DNA of 64,000 nt from an uncultured Dehalococcoidia bacterium (GTDB taxonomy: Bacteria > Chloroflexota > Dehalococcoidia > Lucifugimonadales > CATOSD01). The DNA is taken from the NCBI GenBank assembly GCA_951812395.1, contig CATOSD010000001.1:1337108-1401107 (forward strand). The letters run 5' to 3'. Below the pieces are notes generated by a model, which saw only the letters and a list, made by a program, of their open reading frames with translations, ran no database searches and was not told the DNA's origin. The position numbers and the translations under genes were made by a program. Within the stretch, counting starts at the first letter, position 1; each line of letters starts with the position of its first letter. Positions 33,341-42,582 of this stretch are shown here, piece after piece.

Positions 33341-33925
33341 TTACGGTGCGGATTCGAGGGCCAAGTACCGGGATCCCCCAAACGGTGGAGAAAAGATGAG
33401 CACCAAGTTCGTGTCATCTTCATGAACTTGTCGAATGACGCTTCCCTCAACTATGGCTCCTCCGAATACCTCGCCGGAGCCTATGTCCCCGTCAGGAACA
33501 AACGCCCATTCATCATAGATGACCCCCATGTCTCCCACCAACCTAAAGTGGATGGTGTTATAGCTGTACGACCTATTGGGGTCACCGATAGCTTCCAGCC
33601 GCAAGTCAACGATTGCCCATACGTGATTTTCTTCCAGACTCGTGAAGATACCACCCTCAGACGAGGAGTAGGTAACGTCCACGATTGTTACCCTGAAGTC
33701 GTCATGGGTTATCGAGTAGCCCCTGGGCAAGGGTGATGTCCTGGTCTTTCCGTCAGGAACGTCAGGGGTTGACGATGGGGCTTGGGTCGATGTGTCGCCT
33801 GCAACGCTTACCTCAGGTTCGTCGTTGCCGACGGAAGAGACGACCGCAGTTATGATGACTAGCAAAACCACAAGGACCAGCAGGCCCCCGCAGCCAATGC
33901 CCGCCCATTTGAAGATATTGCCCAT
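33341..33925 (-). CDS. Membrane-anchored DUF4352-like protein
   Basis: 194 residues: an N-terminal membrane helix (GCGGLLVLVVLLVIITAVV), a Thr/Ser/Pro linker, and a beta-sandwich domain of DUF4352 (telokin-like) type: HDDFRVTIVDVTYS, VWAIVDLRLEAIGD, GEVFGGAIVEGSVIR, VLIFSPPFGGSRYLAL. Such domains are extracytoplasmic and of unknown role. ATG 33925. A broken paralogue lies directly upstream on the same strand. Confidence 0.7.
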   Translation of the reverse strand: MGNIFKWAGIGCGGLLVLVVLLVIITAVVSSVGNDEPEVSVAGDTSTQAPSSTPDVPDGKTRTSPLPRGYSITHDDFRVTIVDVTYSSSEGGIFTSLEENHVWAIVDLRLEAIGDPNRSYSYNTIHFRLVGDMGVIYDEWAFVPDGDIGSGEVFGGAIVEGSVIRQVHEDDTNLVLIFSPPFGGSRYLALESAP

Positions 33926-33954
33926 ATTCAGTCTCCTATCGGTTATGGTTGTGG

Positions 33955-34598
33955 TTATTCTACCGGCCTGAGCGCGAACCAGACACGCTCTTGGTCACCG
34001 AGAAAGGAAGGATCTATGAACATCTTGAGGGAATCGGCATCTGTGCTCGGTGTCTCGCAACATACGCTCCCAGAGATGCGCCTCCAGTGAAGACCTCGGG
34101 GTCTGGTAGTTCATCAGGGATGAGACCACAGCTGTTTTCAAAGGTCGTGAGCACAATGCCGGATTCTCCTACGGTCCTCAACCTGTACGACCCATCGAAT
34201 TGGCTTGCCGCCATTGGAGGATGATTGAATCCGTTTTCCGCGAGCACCGCGGAAGTTGCATCCGCCACTACCGACACAACTGCCACCTCCCAGTTCTCAC
34301 TCACTCTTGCTGCGTTTCTAAACGGTTCGGGATTATCTCAACTGCCTACGGACGGAGTAGGCGTTTGCGTTGGAGAAGGTGTGTGCGTTGGAGTCTGAGT
34401 CGGCGTGTATGTGGGCAGCGGCGCGAGTGGCGCAGTAGACGGGGAGGGAGAGGTGGAGTCACAGGGGCTGGAAACAGTTGCGAAGAATGAGACGTTGACT
34501 ACAAGGGCTGTGAATCGGTCAGCGATTGGTTGCAAAGGGAGGCCCCCTCGTGGACAGGTTGCGAATCGCCAAACACGCTTCCTTCCCTCACGGGCCAC
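33955..34598 (-). pseudogene. Broken DUF4352-like gene (nonsense codon plus frameshift)
   Basis: Three pieces of one protein are readable. 34598-34341 encodes an N terminus and a Thr-Pro linker (PTQTPTHTPSPTQTPTPS). An in-frame TGA at 34338-34340 stops it; the same frame continues with SENWEVAVVSVVADATSAVL to GEVFTGG-like EVFTGGASLGA. Near 34080 the frame shifts, and the natural C terminus (PSTDADSLKMFIDPSFLGDQ, then ERVWFALRPVE) continues in another frame to a stop at 33955. Two independent lesions argue for a pseudogene rather than programmed recoding. Confidence 0.65.
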
Positions 34599-34747
34599 TC
34601 AGGGGCGCGTAGCGCACCCTGTAACACCCCACGAGAAATGGGATGTCCCATAAAGGTAAGCGTGTTTGGCACATGTCATCTTGTTACATCGCGTTAGACT
34701 TCAGGATAGTAGAACGCAGGGCGGGGCGCTTGTTGGCGCGGAGTTGA

Positions 34748-36136
34748 TTGGGTAGACTCATGCGGCGCCCGGCCCTTCTGCACGGGCGCACGGGCAGTTA
34801 TTCCCGACAAGGGGCTTTCGTGTTCAGACGCTCGACACAACGCGCCGCAGAGGGCGGCAAGGCGAGATTTTGCCTGAAGGGCAAGGTTGCGCTGGCCGTC
34901 GTCTGCCTGCTTTTTCTGATCGTTCGGCTGGATAACTACCCCATTACGCCCGCGCAGAGGGTGGCGGCAGGCTACCTGTTCTCGCTGGTGGGCTGGGAGG
35001 CGGCCAACTTCTTCGACAAGTGGTTCCACCTGGCCGTTGCCGCGCTGCCGGGCGACGACCCCGACCGGGAGGAGCGGCTGGCTATCCTCGATGACTACCT
35101 CCAGGTGACGCGACGCGCCGGCAAGGAGGAGGCGCGACTGGAGCGGCCCTACCTGGGCGGCACCACCGCGTCGGGGGGCGCCGAGCGTGGACAGGCGCTT
35201 TCGAGCGATTACCTGGAGGAGCTCAAGGACGAGAAGCGACGGCTGAAACCGGTGGCCGAAGAAACCATCGAGGCGGAGCTGAGCGCCGTGTTGCTGGACG
35301 AGGGGTTCGGCTCGCGATTCGGGATTATCTTTCCGCCGGTGGACATCGCGTTCCAGCGGCCGCCCACGCTGCTGGTGGTGTCGCGCCGCGACCGTATTCA
35401 GCTTGTGGACGCGGTGATGCTGAACCCCGACATTCCGGGATTCGAGCGGGGCGAGATCGAGCAGAAGCTGCTGGAGCAGCACAATCTGTCGGCGCTGGTG
35501 GACAACCTGGCGGGGCTGTCCACCTACCCGTTGCTGGTGTCGGACCTGGGGCAGCTTCGCTTCATCTGCCGCACAGCCGCCCACGAGTGGATGCACGCCT
35601 ACCTGTTCATACGACCGCTGGGACAGAACTTCCGGGCGTCGGAGGAGATGTTCACGCTGAACGAGACGGTGGCGGACATTGCCGGGCGCGAGTTGGGGGA
35701 CAAGACCTTCGAGCGCATGGGCGGCGATCTCGAGGAGTCGGCGCTGCGGTACATGCCGGTGGCGGAGGCGTACCCGTTCTTCACGCAGACGCTGCGGGAG
35801 ACGCGGGAGCGCGCCGGGGAGCTTCTCGACGAGGGGAAGGTGGAGGAGGCGGAGGAGTACATGAAGCAGCAGTGGTGGAAGCTGCGGCTGCACGGTTTCG
35901 GGCTTCGGAAACTGAACCAGGCGTTCTTCGCCTTCCGGGGCAGGTACGCGGAGGGGCCGGCGTCTATCAGTCCCATCGGCGAGCAGGTGAGGCAGGCGCG
36001 GGCGAAGTACGCCAACGTCGAGTCGTTTCTGGACGACGTGTCCGGCGTATCCCGGTACGGCGAGTTCTTGGAGCTGCTGGAGGAGCTGGGAATAGACCCG
36101 GACGTCGGCGCTGGCGAGGCTACCCCAGCAGGCTGA
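34748..36136 (+). CDS. Membrane-anchored zinc metallopeptidase (gluzincin-like)
   Basis: 462 residues with one N-terminal membrane helix (VALAVVCLLFLIVRL). The zinc site is HEWMH near residue 278 followed by NETVAD near 303, the HEXXH plus downstream Glu arrangement of gluzincins. The remainder is helical (LRETRERAGELLDEGKVEEA). Substrate unknown. TTG 34748 has GGAG four bases upstream; ATG 34760 is an alternative. The 3' end overlaps the convergent lipB gene by 17 bases. Confidence 0.72.
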   Translation: MGRLMRRPALLHGRTGSYSRQGAFVFRRSTQRAAEGGKARFCLKGKVALAVVCLLFLIVRLDNYPITPAQRVAAGYLFSLVGWEAANFFDKWFHLAVAALPGDDPDREERLAILDDYLQVTRRAGKEEARLERPYLGGTTASGGAERGQALSSDYLEELKDEKRRLKPVAEETIEAELSAVLLDEGFGSRFGIIFPPVDIAFQRPPTLLVVSRRDRIQLVDAVMLNPDIPGFERGEIEQKLLEQHNLSALVDNLAGLSTYPLLVSDLGQLRFICRTAAHEWMHAYLFIRPLGQNFRASEEMFTLNETVADIAGRELGDKTFERMGGDLEESALRYMPVAEAYPFFTQTLRETRERAGELLDEGKVEEAEEYMKQQWWKLRLHGFGLRKLNQAFFAFRGRYAEGPASISPIGEQVRQARAKYANVESFLDDVSGVSRYGEFLELLEELGIDPDVGAGEATPAG

Positions 36137-36836
36137 CGCCGGGGACGTACCAGGCTGCCGTCGCCCGCTCTCCCACGCGCTCCGGCGCGGCCCACTCGAT
36201 GGCTCGCCCAATGGCCGTGCCGAAGTTCCGAGCGACCGCGGAAGCCACCCGCTCCACGCTCACGGGCCGGCCGAGTTCGAGCGCCATGGACGTGACGCTC
36301 CCGCCGGGAATGCCGCAGGGCACCAGGTTCTCGAAGTAGGCCGTGTCGGTGGAGACGTTCAGCGCGAAGCCGTGCATAGACACTCCCCGGCTGATCTTGA
36401 CGCCTATCGCCGCGATCTTGGCGTCGCCGACCCAGACGCCGGTGGGCCTGCCTTCGCTCACGGCAGGAATGCCGTACTCGGCGAGCGCGGCCACCAGGGC
36501 CGACTCGAGCGCGGTGACGTAGCGTAGCGCGCCGCCTATGCCGCCGCGGAGGTTGACGATGGGGTAACCCACAAGCTGGCCGGGGCCGTGGTAGGTAGCC
36601 TCGCCGCCGCGGTCGGTGGCGATGACCTCGATGCCGAGGCCGGCTAGCGTCTCGGAGTCGGCGAGCACGTCGGTGCCCTTGCCGCGCTTGCCCAGGGTTA
36701 TCACGTGGTCGTGCTCGAGCAGCAGCAGCAGGTCGGGCAGCTCGACCGCCGCGACGCGTGCGTGGAGGCGACGCTGCATCTCCAGCGCTGGCGCGTACGG
36801 TATTCGGCCGAGTGGAATGGCGAGGCAGGGGTTCAT
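36120..36836 (-). CDS. lipB: Octanoyl-[acyl-carrier-protein]-protein N-octanoyltransferase
   Basis: Transfers octanoyl from ACP to lipoyl-domain lysines, the first step of lipoate synthesis. Signatures: RGGEATYHGPGQLVGYPI, the catalytic Lys in IGVKISRGVSMHG and the catalytic Cys in LVPCGIPGGSVTS (near residue 170). 238 residues. ATG 36836. It lies just downstream of the 2-oxoacid dehydrogenase operon, whose E2 carries the lipoyl domain it would act on. lipA is not in the window. Confidence 0.95.
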   Translation of the reverse strand: MNPCLAIPLGRIPYAPALEMQRRLHARVAAVELPDLLLLLEHDHVITLGKRGKGTDVLADSETLAGLGIEVIATDRGGEATYHGPGQLVGYPIVNLRGGIGGALRYVTALESALVAALAEYGIPAVSEGRPTGVWVGDAKIAAIGVKISRGVSMHGFALNVSTDTAYFENLVPCGIPGGSVTSMALELGRPVSVERVASAVARNFGTAIGRAIEWAAPERVGERATAAWYVPGVSLLG

Positions 36837-36864
36837 AGGACCCGCTTAGCCTTAGCAGTCAAGG

Positions 36865-37104
36865 CTAGACCTTAGCCTTGGCCCCTCTGTGCAATCTTTC
36901 CAGCACCCAAGTTGCGACTAAGGCGCCCGGGCGGAGTCCCAACCCCTTGGCTTCTCTACTCAGTTTCTCCCAGTTCTCTGGTGAGAGTCTAAGAGTGACT
37001 AACTTACCCACATTCTCATTGACTTCCAACTCGACGATTTCGTCACGCTCGTCCCAAGCTTCGCCTTCTTCTATGGCCTCTATCTCCTTGTCGATGGCCG
37101 CCAT
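36865..37104 (-). CDS. Antitoxin-like small protein (BrnA/CopG-like)
   Basis: 79 residues: an acidic N-terminal half (EIEAIEEGEAWDERDEIVEL) and a C-terminal helical segment (LRLSPENWEKLSREAKGLGL, RPGALVATWVLERL) like a ribbon-helix-helix domain. ATG 37104 touches the stop of the preceding toxin-like gene (37105). Toxin first, antitoxin second is the BrnTA order. Confidence 0.65.
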   Translation of the reverse strand: MAAIDKEIEAIEEGEAWDERDEIVELEVNENVGKLVTLRLSPENWEKLSREAKGLGLRPGALVATWVLERLHRGAKAKV

Positions 37105-37392
37105 TCATCCGCCTCCTACGGCTCTGTTGTAGAGCCTGACTTCACTTCTGGTCATCTGCCGAGCTGTAACAATTTTCCAGTCACTTCCTCCGATGTTCAC
37201 AAGTACAACCAGGAGGTATCTGCCACCTCCAGTACGACCAAACAGCTTAAACAAGCCGTGCCTGTCCCTTCTGACGTGACTTCGAGACGATAAACACGCT
37301 TCCTCAGCTTCGAAACAGGCAACACTGTGCTTGACTTCAATCTTGTCAAGAATGTGGTCATCGATGCCTAAGAAGTCAATACGAAGGGCCAA
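37105..37392 (-). CDS. BrnT-like ribonuclease toxin
   Basis: 95 residues. The pattern IEVKHSVACFEAEEA, LFKLFGRTGGGRYLLVVLV, KIVTARQMTRSEVRLYNR matches the BrnT/DUF497-type fold (KHGV..., G.T..GRyL, viTARdMt). The start is TTG at 37392. It is followed at once by the antitoxin-like gene. Assignment rests on motif pattern only. Confidence 0.65.
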   Translation of the reverse strand: MALRIDFLGIDDHILDKIEVKHSVACFEAEEACLSSRSHVRRDRHGLFKLFGRTGGGRYLLVVLVNIGGSDWKIVTARQMTRSEVRLYNRAVGGG

Positions 37393-37453
37393 TCTGCGAA
37401 CCCACTATTCAGAATGCGTAGCCTCGACGCCACTCCATGACATACGGCATGGG

Positions 37454-38785
37454 CTAGTAGACGCCCGTGTCGGGCCCGATGGTCTCGATGCGGTGCTTGA
37501 CGGCGTTGGTGAAGGCGGAGGCCTCGGCGCCGTCCATGATGCGGTGGTCGAATGTGAAGCAGATGTTCATCATCGAGCGAATGGCTATGCCGTCGCCCAC
37601 CACGGCGGGCCGCCTGACTATGGCCTCGGTGGTGAGAATGGCGGCCTGGGGGTGGTTGATGATGGGCTGGGAGGCGACGGAACCGAGGGCGCCGGTGTTG
37701 TTAAGCGTGAAGGTGCCGCCCTGCACGTCGTCTAGCGTGAGTCCCCCAGCGCGGGCGCGGCGGGTGAGGTCGTCGAGGCGACGGGCGATGCCGGATACGC
37801 TTAGGGCGTCGGCGTCGTGAAGCACGGGCACAATCAGGCCGGCGGGGGCGGCCACCGCGATACCGATGTTGACGCGCCGCTTGAGGATGATGGCGTCGCC
37901 GTCCCAGGAGGAGTTGACGAGCGGGTTTTCCTTGAGCGCCTCGGCCACGGCCTTGAGGACGAAGGGCAGGTAGGTGAGATTGACGCCCTCGCGCTCGCGG
38001 AAGCCGTCCTTGAGCGCCTCGCGGCGCGCAACTAGACCGGATACGTCCACCTCGGTGATGCTCCAGGCCTGGGGGATCTCGGTGGCGCTCCGCATCATGT
38101 TCGCGGCGATCAGGCGGCGGGTGGGCGTGAGCGGCAGGCGCGACTCGTCGGCCTGCGGCGTTCCGGTCGCAGGCGCGGGCGGCTCGGAAACGGCGGCGGG
38201 GGCGGCCTCGAGGTGGCGGAGCACGTCTTTCTTGGTGACACGGCCCCCTATGCCGGCGCCTTCGACGAGCGAGAGGTCGAGGTTGTGCTCCTCGGCGAGG
38301 CGCATCACTACGGGCGAGTATCGCCTGCGCCGGCGCTGGCTGGTGGCGGGCGGCGCGGTGGCGGCAGCGGCAGGCTGTGGGGCTGACGCCGCGGGCTGGG
38401 ACTCGGGGACGCCTGGCACGCCGCCGGAGCCGGTGGGACCGACGGGGGCGACTTTCTTGAGCAGCACGCCGGTGGCGCCCGCGGGCGCCACCGGCGGAGG
38501 CGCGGGTTCGGGCGCGGCGGGAGCCGAAGGTTCGGGCTGTGCCGGGGCCTCGCCCTCCACCTCGATCTCGGCGATGGGCGCGCCCATAGGCACGGTCTCG
38601 CCCTCCTGCGCCAGGATGTGCGTGAGCACGCCGGACACGGGGGAGGGCATCTCCATGTTGACCTTGTCGGTGACGACCTCGACGAGGGGGTCGTACTTTT
38701 CCACGGAGTCGCCGACGCTCTTCAGCCACTTGCCGATGACGCCTTCGGTGACGGACTCTCCGACCTGGGGAAGTTCGATTCTCAC
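37454..38785 (-). CDS. 2-oxoacid dehydrogenase E2 (dihydrolipoamide acyltransferase)
   Basis: 443 residues: an N-terminal lipoyl domain with TDKVNMEM (lipoyl Lys about 41), an Ala/Pro linker, a peripheral subunit-binding domain (RRYSPVVMRLAEEHNLDLSL, GGRVTKKDVLRHL) and the acyltransferase domain ending in FTFDHRIMDGAEA with the catalytic His and Asp. Substrate class (branched-chain, pyruvate or other) is not certain; the partner E1 genes look branched-chain type. GTG 38785 lies 12 bases after E1 beta. Confidence 0.92.
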   Translation of the reverse strand: MRIELPQVGESVTEGVIGKWLKSVGDSVEKYDPLVEVVTDKVNMEMPSPVSGVLTHILAQEGETVPMGAPIAEIEVEGEAPAQPEPSAPAAPEPAPPPVAPAGATGVLLKKVAPVGPTGSGGVPGVPESQPAASAPQPAAAATAPPATSQRRRRRYSPVVMRLAEEHNLDLSLVEGAGIGGRVTKKDVLRHLEAAPAAVSEPPAPATGTPQADESRLPLTPTRRLIAANMMRSATEIPQAWSITEVDVSGLVARREALKDGFREREGVNLTYLPFVLKAVAEALKENPLVNSSWDGDAIILKRRVNIGIAVAAPAGLIVPVLHDADALSVSGIARRLDDLTRRARAGGLTLDDVQGGTFTLNNTGALGSVASQPIINHPQAAILTTEAIVRRPAVVGDGIAIRSMMNICFTFDHRIMDGAEASAFTNAVKHRIETIGPDTGVY

Positions 38786-38797
38786 TGCGCGGGCTGC

Positions 38798-39781
38798 CTA
38801 GTAGGCCGCCAAAGCTCGGATGGCGGCGGCTATCTTGTCGGTGTCGAGCATGAACTCGGCCTCGAGTGGAGGGGCGAAGGGCATGGCGGGGACTTCGGGG
38901 CCAGCCAACCGCCGGACGGGGGCGTCGAGGTGCTCGAAGGCTTCTTCGGATATTATCGCCGCAACCTCGCCGCCTATGCCGACCATCTTGGTGTCTTCGT
39001 GGACAATGAGCGCCTTGCCGGTCTTCCTGACGGAGGCGAGCACCGTTTCGGCGTCGAGCGGGCGCAGGGAGCGCAGGTCCACGACCTCCACGCTGACTCC
39101 CTCGGCGGCGAGCGCCTCGGCGGCCTCCAGGCAGTGGTGCAGCATGAGGCCGTAGGTGATCACGCTCACATCTTCGCCCGCGCGCTTGACGTCTGCACGG
39201 CCGATGGGGAGCGTGTACTCTTCCTCGGGCACCTCGCCGCGCACGAGGCGGTAGGTGCGCTTGTGCTCGAGGAAGATTACGGGATCGTCGTCGCGAATGG
39301 CGCTTTTGAGCAGGCCCTTGGCGTCGTAGGGCGTAGCGGGAGTGACCACCTTCAGGCCGGGGGTGTGGGCGAAGACGACCTCGACGCTCTGGGAGTGGTA
39401 CAGCGCGCCGCGGACGCCGCCGCCGTATGGGGCACGCACGACCATTGGGGCGCCGAGCTTACCGTAGGTGCCGTAGCGCACGCGGGCGGCCTCGCCCACG
39501 AGCTGGTTGATCGCGGGCCAGATGAAGTCCGCGAACTCGATCTCGGCAATCGGCCTCATGCCGTTCAGGGCGGCGCCAAGCGCGATGCCGGCGATGGAGG
39601 ACTCGGCCAGCGGCGTGTCGATGACGCGCTGCTCGCCGAACTCGTCCAGAAAGCCGTCGGTGGCCAGGAACACCCCGCCGCGCCGGCCGATGTCCTCACC
39701 TAGAATGAACACGCGCTCATCGCGCCGCATCTCCTCGCGCATCGCGTCGCGGACGGCCTCGATGACGGTCATCTGCGTCAT
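38798..39781 (-). CDS. 2-oxoacid dehydrogenase E1 beta subunit
   Basis: 327 residues. Typical transketolase-pyrimidine domain (FILGEDIGRRGGVFLATDGF, TPLAESSIAGIALGAALNGM) and C-terminal domain (SVEVVDLRSLRPLDAETVLA). Together with E1 alpha it decarboxylates the 2-oxoacid using thiamine diphosphate and acylates E2. The EFADFIWPAINQLVGEAARV stretch is usual in branched-chain and pyruvate E1 beta. ATG 39781 overlaps the E1 alpha stop (ATGA). Confidence 0.93.
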   Translation of the reverse strand: MTQMTVIEAVRDAMREEMRRDERVFILGEDIGRRGGVFLATDGFLDEFGEQRVIDTPLAESSIAGIALGAALNGMRPIAEIEFADFIWPAINQLVGEAARVRYGTYGKLGAPMVVRAPYGGGVRGALYHSQSVEVVFAHTPGLKVVTPATPYDAKGLLKSAIRDDDPVIFLEHKRTYRLVRGEVPEEEYTLPIGRADVKRAGEDVSVITYGLMLHHCLEAAEALAAEGVSVEVVDLRSLRPLDAETVLASVRKTGKALIVHEDTKMVGIGGEVAAIISEEAFEHLDAPVRRLAGPEVPAMPFAPPLEAEFMLDTDKIAAAIRALAAY

Positions 39782-40824
39782 GGCGATCCTCCTGCGTGGG
39801 CGGGCCCGGCGTACACGTGGTCGTAGAAGTCGACGGTGGCGGGATAGGGGGCTGCCTCGACGAATTCCGTGGCCTCGTTGACAGCGCGCCGGGCCTGGGC
39901 GGCGAACTGCGCGTCAAGCTCCTCGGTGAGCGCGCCGAGCTCGTAAAGCTCATCGCGCAGAATCTTCAGCGGGTCGCGTTTGCGTGCCTCCTCTAGTTCG
40001 GCGGGCTCTCTGTAGCGCGTGTCGTCGTCGTCGCTGGTGTGCGGCAGGTAGCGCTCGACGTGCGCCTCGATCAGCGTAGGCCCCATGCCGGCGCGGGCGC
40101 GTACAGCCGCCTGTGCAGTCGCCTCGAACACGGCGTTCGTGTCGCAGCCGTCCACCTCGACGCCGGGCATTCCGTAGCCGGAGGCGCGGCTCGCGACGCT
40201 ATCGACGGCCATCTGCCTGTCGAGCGGCACGGATATGGCGTACTTGTTGTTTTCGCAGAAGAAGATGACGGGCAGCTTGTGCACGGCGGCGAAGTTCATT
40301 GCCTCGTGGCAGTCGCCCTGGCTGGAGGCGCCGTCGCCGAAGTAGGAAATGACTACGGTGTCCTCTCCGCGCATCTTACACGAGAGCGCAGCGCCGACGG
40401 CCTGCGGTATGCTGGTGCCCACGACGTTGGAGAGGTTGTAGACGCGGCGCGCGGGATCGGCGCCGTGGCCGGGGAACTGGCGCGCGCCGCTGAGCGGCTC
40501 GCCCTCCTTCGCAAGGAAGCCAAGCATGACCTCTGCAGGGGACAGTCCGAGGCTGAGCATCACGCCCAGGTCGCGGTAGTAGACGTAGAACAGGTCCGAG
40601 TCCTTGCGGAGCGCCCTGACGCTGGCGATCTGCGCCGCTTCGTGGCCCTGCATTGACGCCACGATGGCCGCCTTGCCCTGGCGGTTCAGCATCCAGATAC
40701 GCTCGTCGAGGGCTCGGCCGAGCGTCATGTCGCGATAGACCTCGACAAGCTCGTCGGCGCCCAGCCTGTCGGCGTCAGTGCTCGTGGGGTGCGATGTGGC
40801 CTGGGTGGAGTGAGTGTCGACCAT
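39778..40824 (-). CDS. 2-oxoacid dehydrogenase E1 alpha subunit
   Basis: 348 residues. Thiamine-diphosphate motif GDGASSQGDCHEAMNFAAVH with the closing FFCENN, and the regulatory-loop-like region HTSDDDDTRYREPAELEEAR common in branched-chain E1 alpha. ATG 40824 is about 35 bases from the predicted transcription start. Operon order E1 alpha, E1 beta, E2; no E3 gene in the window. Confidence 0.93.
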   Translation of the reverse strand: MVDTHSTQATSHPTSTDADRLGADELVEVYRDMTLGRALDERIWMLNRQGKAAIVASMQGHEAAQIASVRALRKDSDLFYVYYRDLGVMLSLGLSPAEVMLGFLAKEGEPLSGARQFPGHGADPARRVYNLSNVVGTSIPQAVGAALSCKMRGEDTVVISYFGDGASSQGDCHEAMNFAAVHKLPVIFFCENNKYAISVPLDRQMAVDSVASRASGYGMPGVEVDGCDTNAVFEATAQAAVRARAGMGPTLIEAHVERYLPHTSDDDDTRYREPAELEEARKRDPLKILRDELYELGALTEELDAQFAAQARRAVNEATEFVEAAPYPATVDFYDHVYAGPAHAGGSP

Positions 40825-40865
40825 GCGTGACCTGCGCGATCCTCAGAATCGGAAGTGTAAGGGCG

Positions 40866-40895
40866 ATTATACAAACGGGCGGCGCGCGGCGTCAA
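40866..40895 (-). promoter_or_regulatory. Promoter of the 2-oxoacid dehydrogenase operon
   Basis: On the minus strand TTGACG (40895-40890), 18 bases, TATAAT (40871-40866), the best -10 box seen in the window. Confidence 0.65.
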
Positions 40896-40943
40896 AGCGG
40901 GGAGGGGCGCGATTAGGCTGATACTGGCTCGTCCTCAAAAGAG

Positions 40944-42287
40944 TTGATTGACGCTCAGAGACCGTGTTGGTACTATTGTGCTATTCAAGATTGGAGTACG
41001 AACTTGACTGCACAAGACAGTGAAGCCGCCTTTAGGCAAGCCTTGCTTACATCGCCCGGCGAACGCCAAGAAGTAGATTACAAGGCTGCCGAGCCATTTA
41101 GCAACTCCACGGATTTTGGCCTGAAGCTCATTAAGCACATCCTAGGCATGGCCAACACCGGAGGGGGATCAATCGTCATTGGTTTTGATGACGACACTCT
41201 CAGGCCAGACCCCAATCTCACTAAGGAAGTTACCGCCACTTATGACACTACGCAGTTGAGTGCGGCCGTAGAGAGGATCACCCAAGGGACTCAACCCATA
41301 CGACTCGTTGTATTCAAGGAAGTGCATCCAGAAACGCAAATGATACATCCAATAGTTCACGTTAGGGGCTTTGAACGAACGCCATTTGTATGTCGGTCAA
41401 CAAAGGGAGGCGCTAATTCAAAGAGACCGATTCTTGAACAGGGAAAAGTCTACATCAGGCGTCCCGGCGCCGCTACTTCCGAACTCCATAGCCTCGCCGA
41501 CTGGGAAGAATTGCTCAGCAGGATGACCTCAGGTAACTCGGTAGAGAGTAAAGATGCCACCACGTTGTTTGACGAATTTAGGGCGGAGCAGTGGCATCGC
41601 GCCGGAACTCGAAACCGCTTTGAACCTGGCTATGGATTCATAGAAACGGCGCATATGTTGACGCGACCCGGGATGCCAAGGTGGTCTCACCGCGATTTGC
41701 AGAAGGCCATCGTCACTTCAGGTCTGCATCCTGGTTCCAACTTGGTCGCGAAACAAGGTGGAGTCGAAATCTGTGTGGGATGGCCTGGAAGCCGTCTGGA
41801 GAGAGAATATCGTTACCTGGATCGCGCAGGGAGCTACTATTCGCTTGCGACGTTCACTGAGGACTATGAGCAACCGTCCTTTAACTCAAGCATGGGTCAC
41901 CCTGACAGTATGCTCTGGCTTGACTTTGCAATTCAAAGAATTGTCGAAACGCTCTTGAATAGCGTGAGACTATACGAGGCTTTGGGCGTTGGCCCAGATG
42001 AGTCTTACTTACTCTCCATCAGGCACGGAGGACTCCGTGCCCGGAGCCTCTACGCTTCAAGTCTCAGGAACAGCCTCTACTTCCACGTCGTACACCGAAG
42101 AACTAGCCAAGAGGATGCTCACCTATGGCAGCGCGAGGTCACACAAGACTTCATAAAGAGCCAGTACATGGAGCTAACGGGGGAGATAGCAGACTCTCTC
42201 TTTGCGCTGTTTGACTTTGCGGAAGTGCCAAAAGAGGTCGTAACCGGCATCGTGACGAACTTTGTTTCGAGGTGGTACAGCTTGTAA
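40944..42287 (+). CDS. AlbA_2 (Schlafen-type) domain protein
   Basis: 447 residues. Residues about 30-175 form an AlbA_2/Schlafen-like nucleic-acid-binding domain: PGERQEVDYKAAEPF, LIKHILGMANTGGGSIVIGF, then KVYIRRPGAATSEL. The C-terminal two thirds is helical and unrecognised. TTG 40944 is the only start before the domain. Codon use is less GC-rich than the preceding metabolic genes, like the rest of this island. AlbA_2 proteins often sit in defence and mobile loci as regulators or effectors; here the role is unknown. Confidence 0.75.
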   Translation: MIDAQRPCWYYCAIQDWSTNLTAQDSEAAFRQALLTSPGERQEVDYKAAEPFSNSTDFGLKLIKHILGMANTGGGSIVIGFDDDTLRPDPNLTKEVTATYDTTQLSAAVERITQGTQPIRLVVFKEVHPETQMIHPIVHVRGFERTPFVCRSTKGGANSKRPILEQGKVYIRRPGAATSELHSLADWEELLSRMTSGNSVESKDATTLFDEFRAEQWHRAGTRNRFEPGYGFIETAHMLTRPGMPRWSHRDLQKAIVTSGLHPGSNLVAKQGGVEICVGWPGSRLEREYRYLDRAGSYYSLATFTEDYEQPSFNSSMGHPDSMLWLDFAIQRIVETLLNSVRLYEALGVGPDESYLLSIRHGGLRARSLYASSLRNSLYFHVVHRRTSQEDAHLWQREVTQDFIKSQYMELTGEIADSLFALFDFAEVPKEVVTGIVTNFVSRWYSL

Positions 42288-42582
42288 GGCTCTGTTTGGC
42301 AGAAAAGATCTGACTGGTGTGGACGCCCATGTTGTCTACGGTCTATCATGTGCGCGGACATTAGAGTGACTCGTATCCCTCTTCACAGTGTCTTGGCTGT
42401 CACGCCCCTTTTCTACCTGAGAGGTTGATTGTGGACGAAGTAGCTGTTGGCAGGAATCCTCTACTAACCAATGAACAAGACGGTCTGGATTGCAAGCCGG
42501 CAAAAGGGTTGCCATACGCCATCCGCGAGTCAAGCCATCTCTATAGGTCTGCTCTCCAGTTCCACAATGATCGAACCTGCGA
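42288..42582. other. AT-richer intergenic stretch, no gene supported
   Basis: Open frames on both strands are short and lack ribosome sites. Composition matches the flanking island genes. It may hold decayed coding sequence, for instance of a methyltransferase once paired with the nuclease that follows, but I could not read one. Confidence 0.4.

Noticed and set aside
34338..34340. Selenocysteine or programmed stop readthrough at the TGA
   Set aside because: The same gene also carries a frameshift near 34080, and no selenocysteine-associated signal is seen; a pseudogene is simpler.
34694..36211. 505-codon minus-strand frame opposite the metallopeptidase
   Set aside because: Antisense shadow; plus-strand gene has HEXXH site and normal composition.
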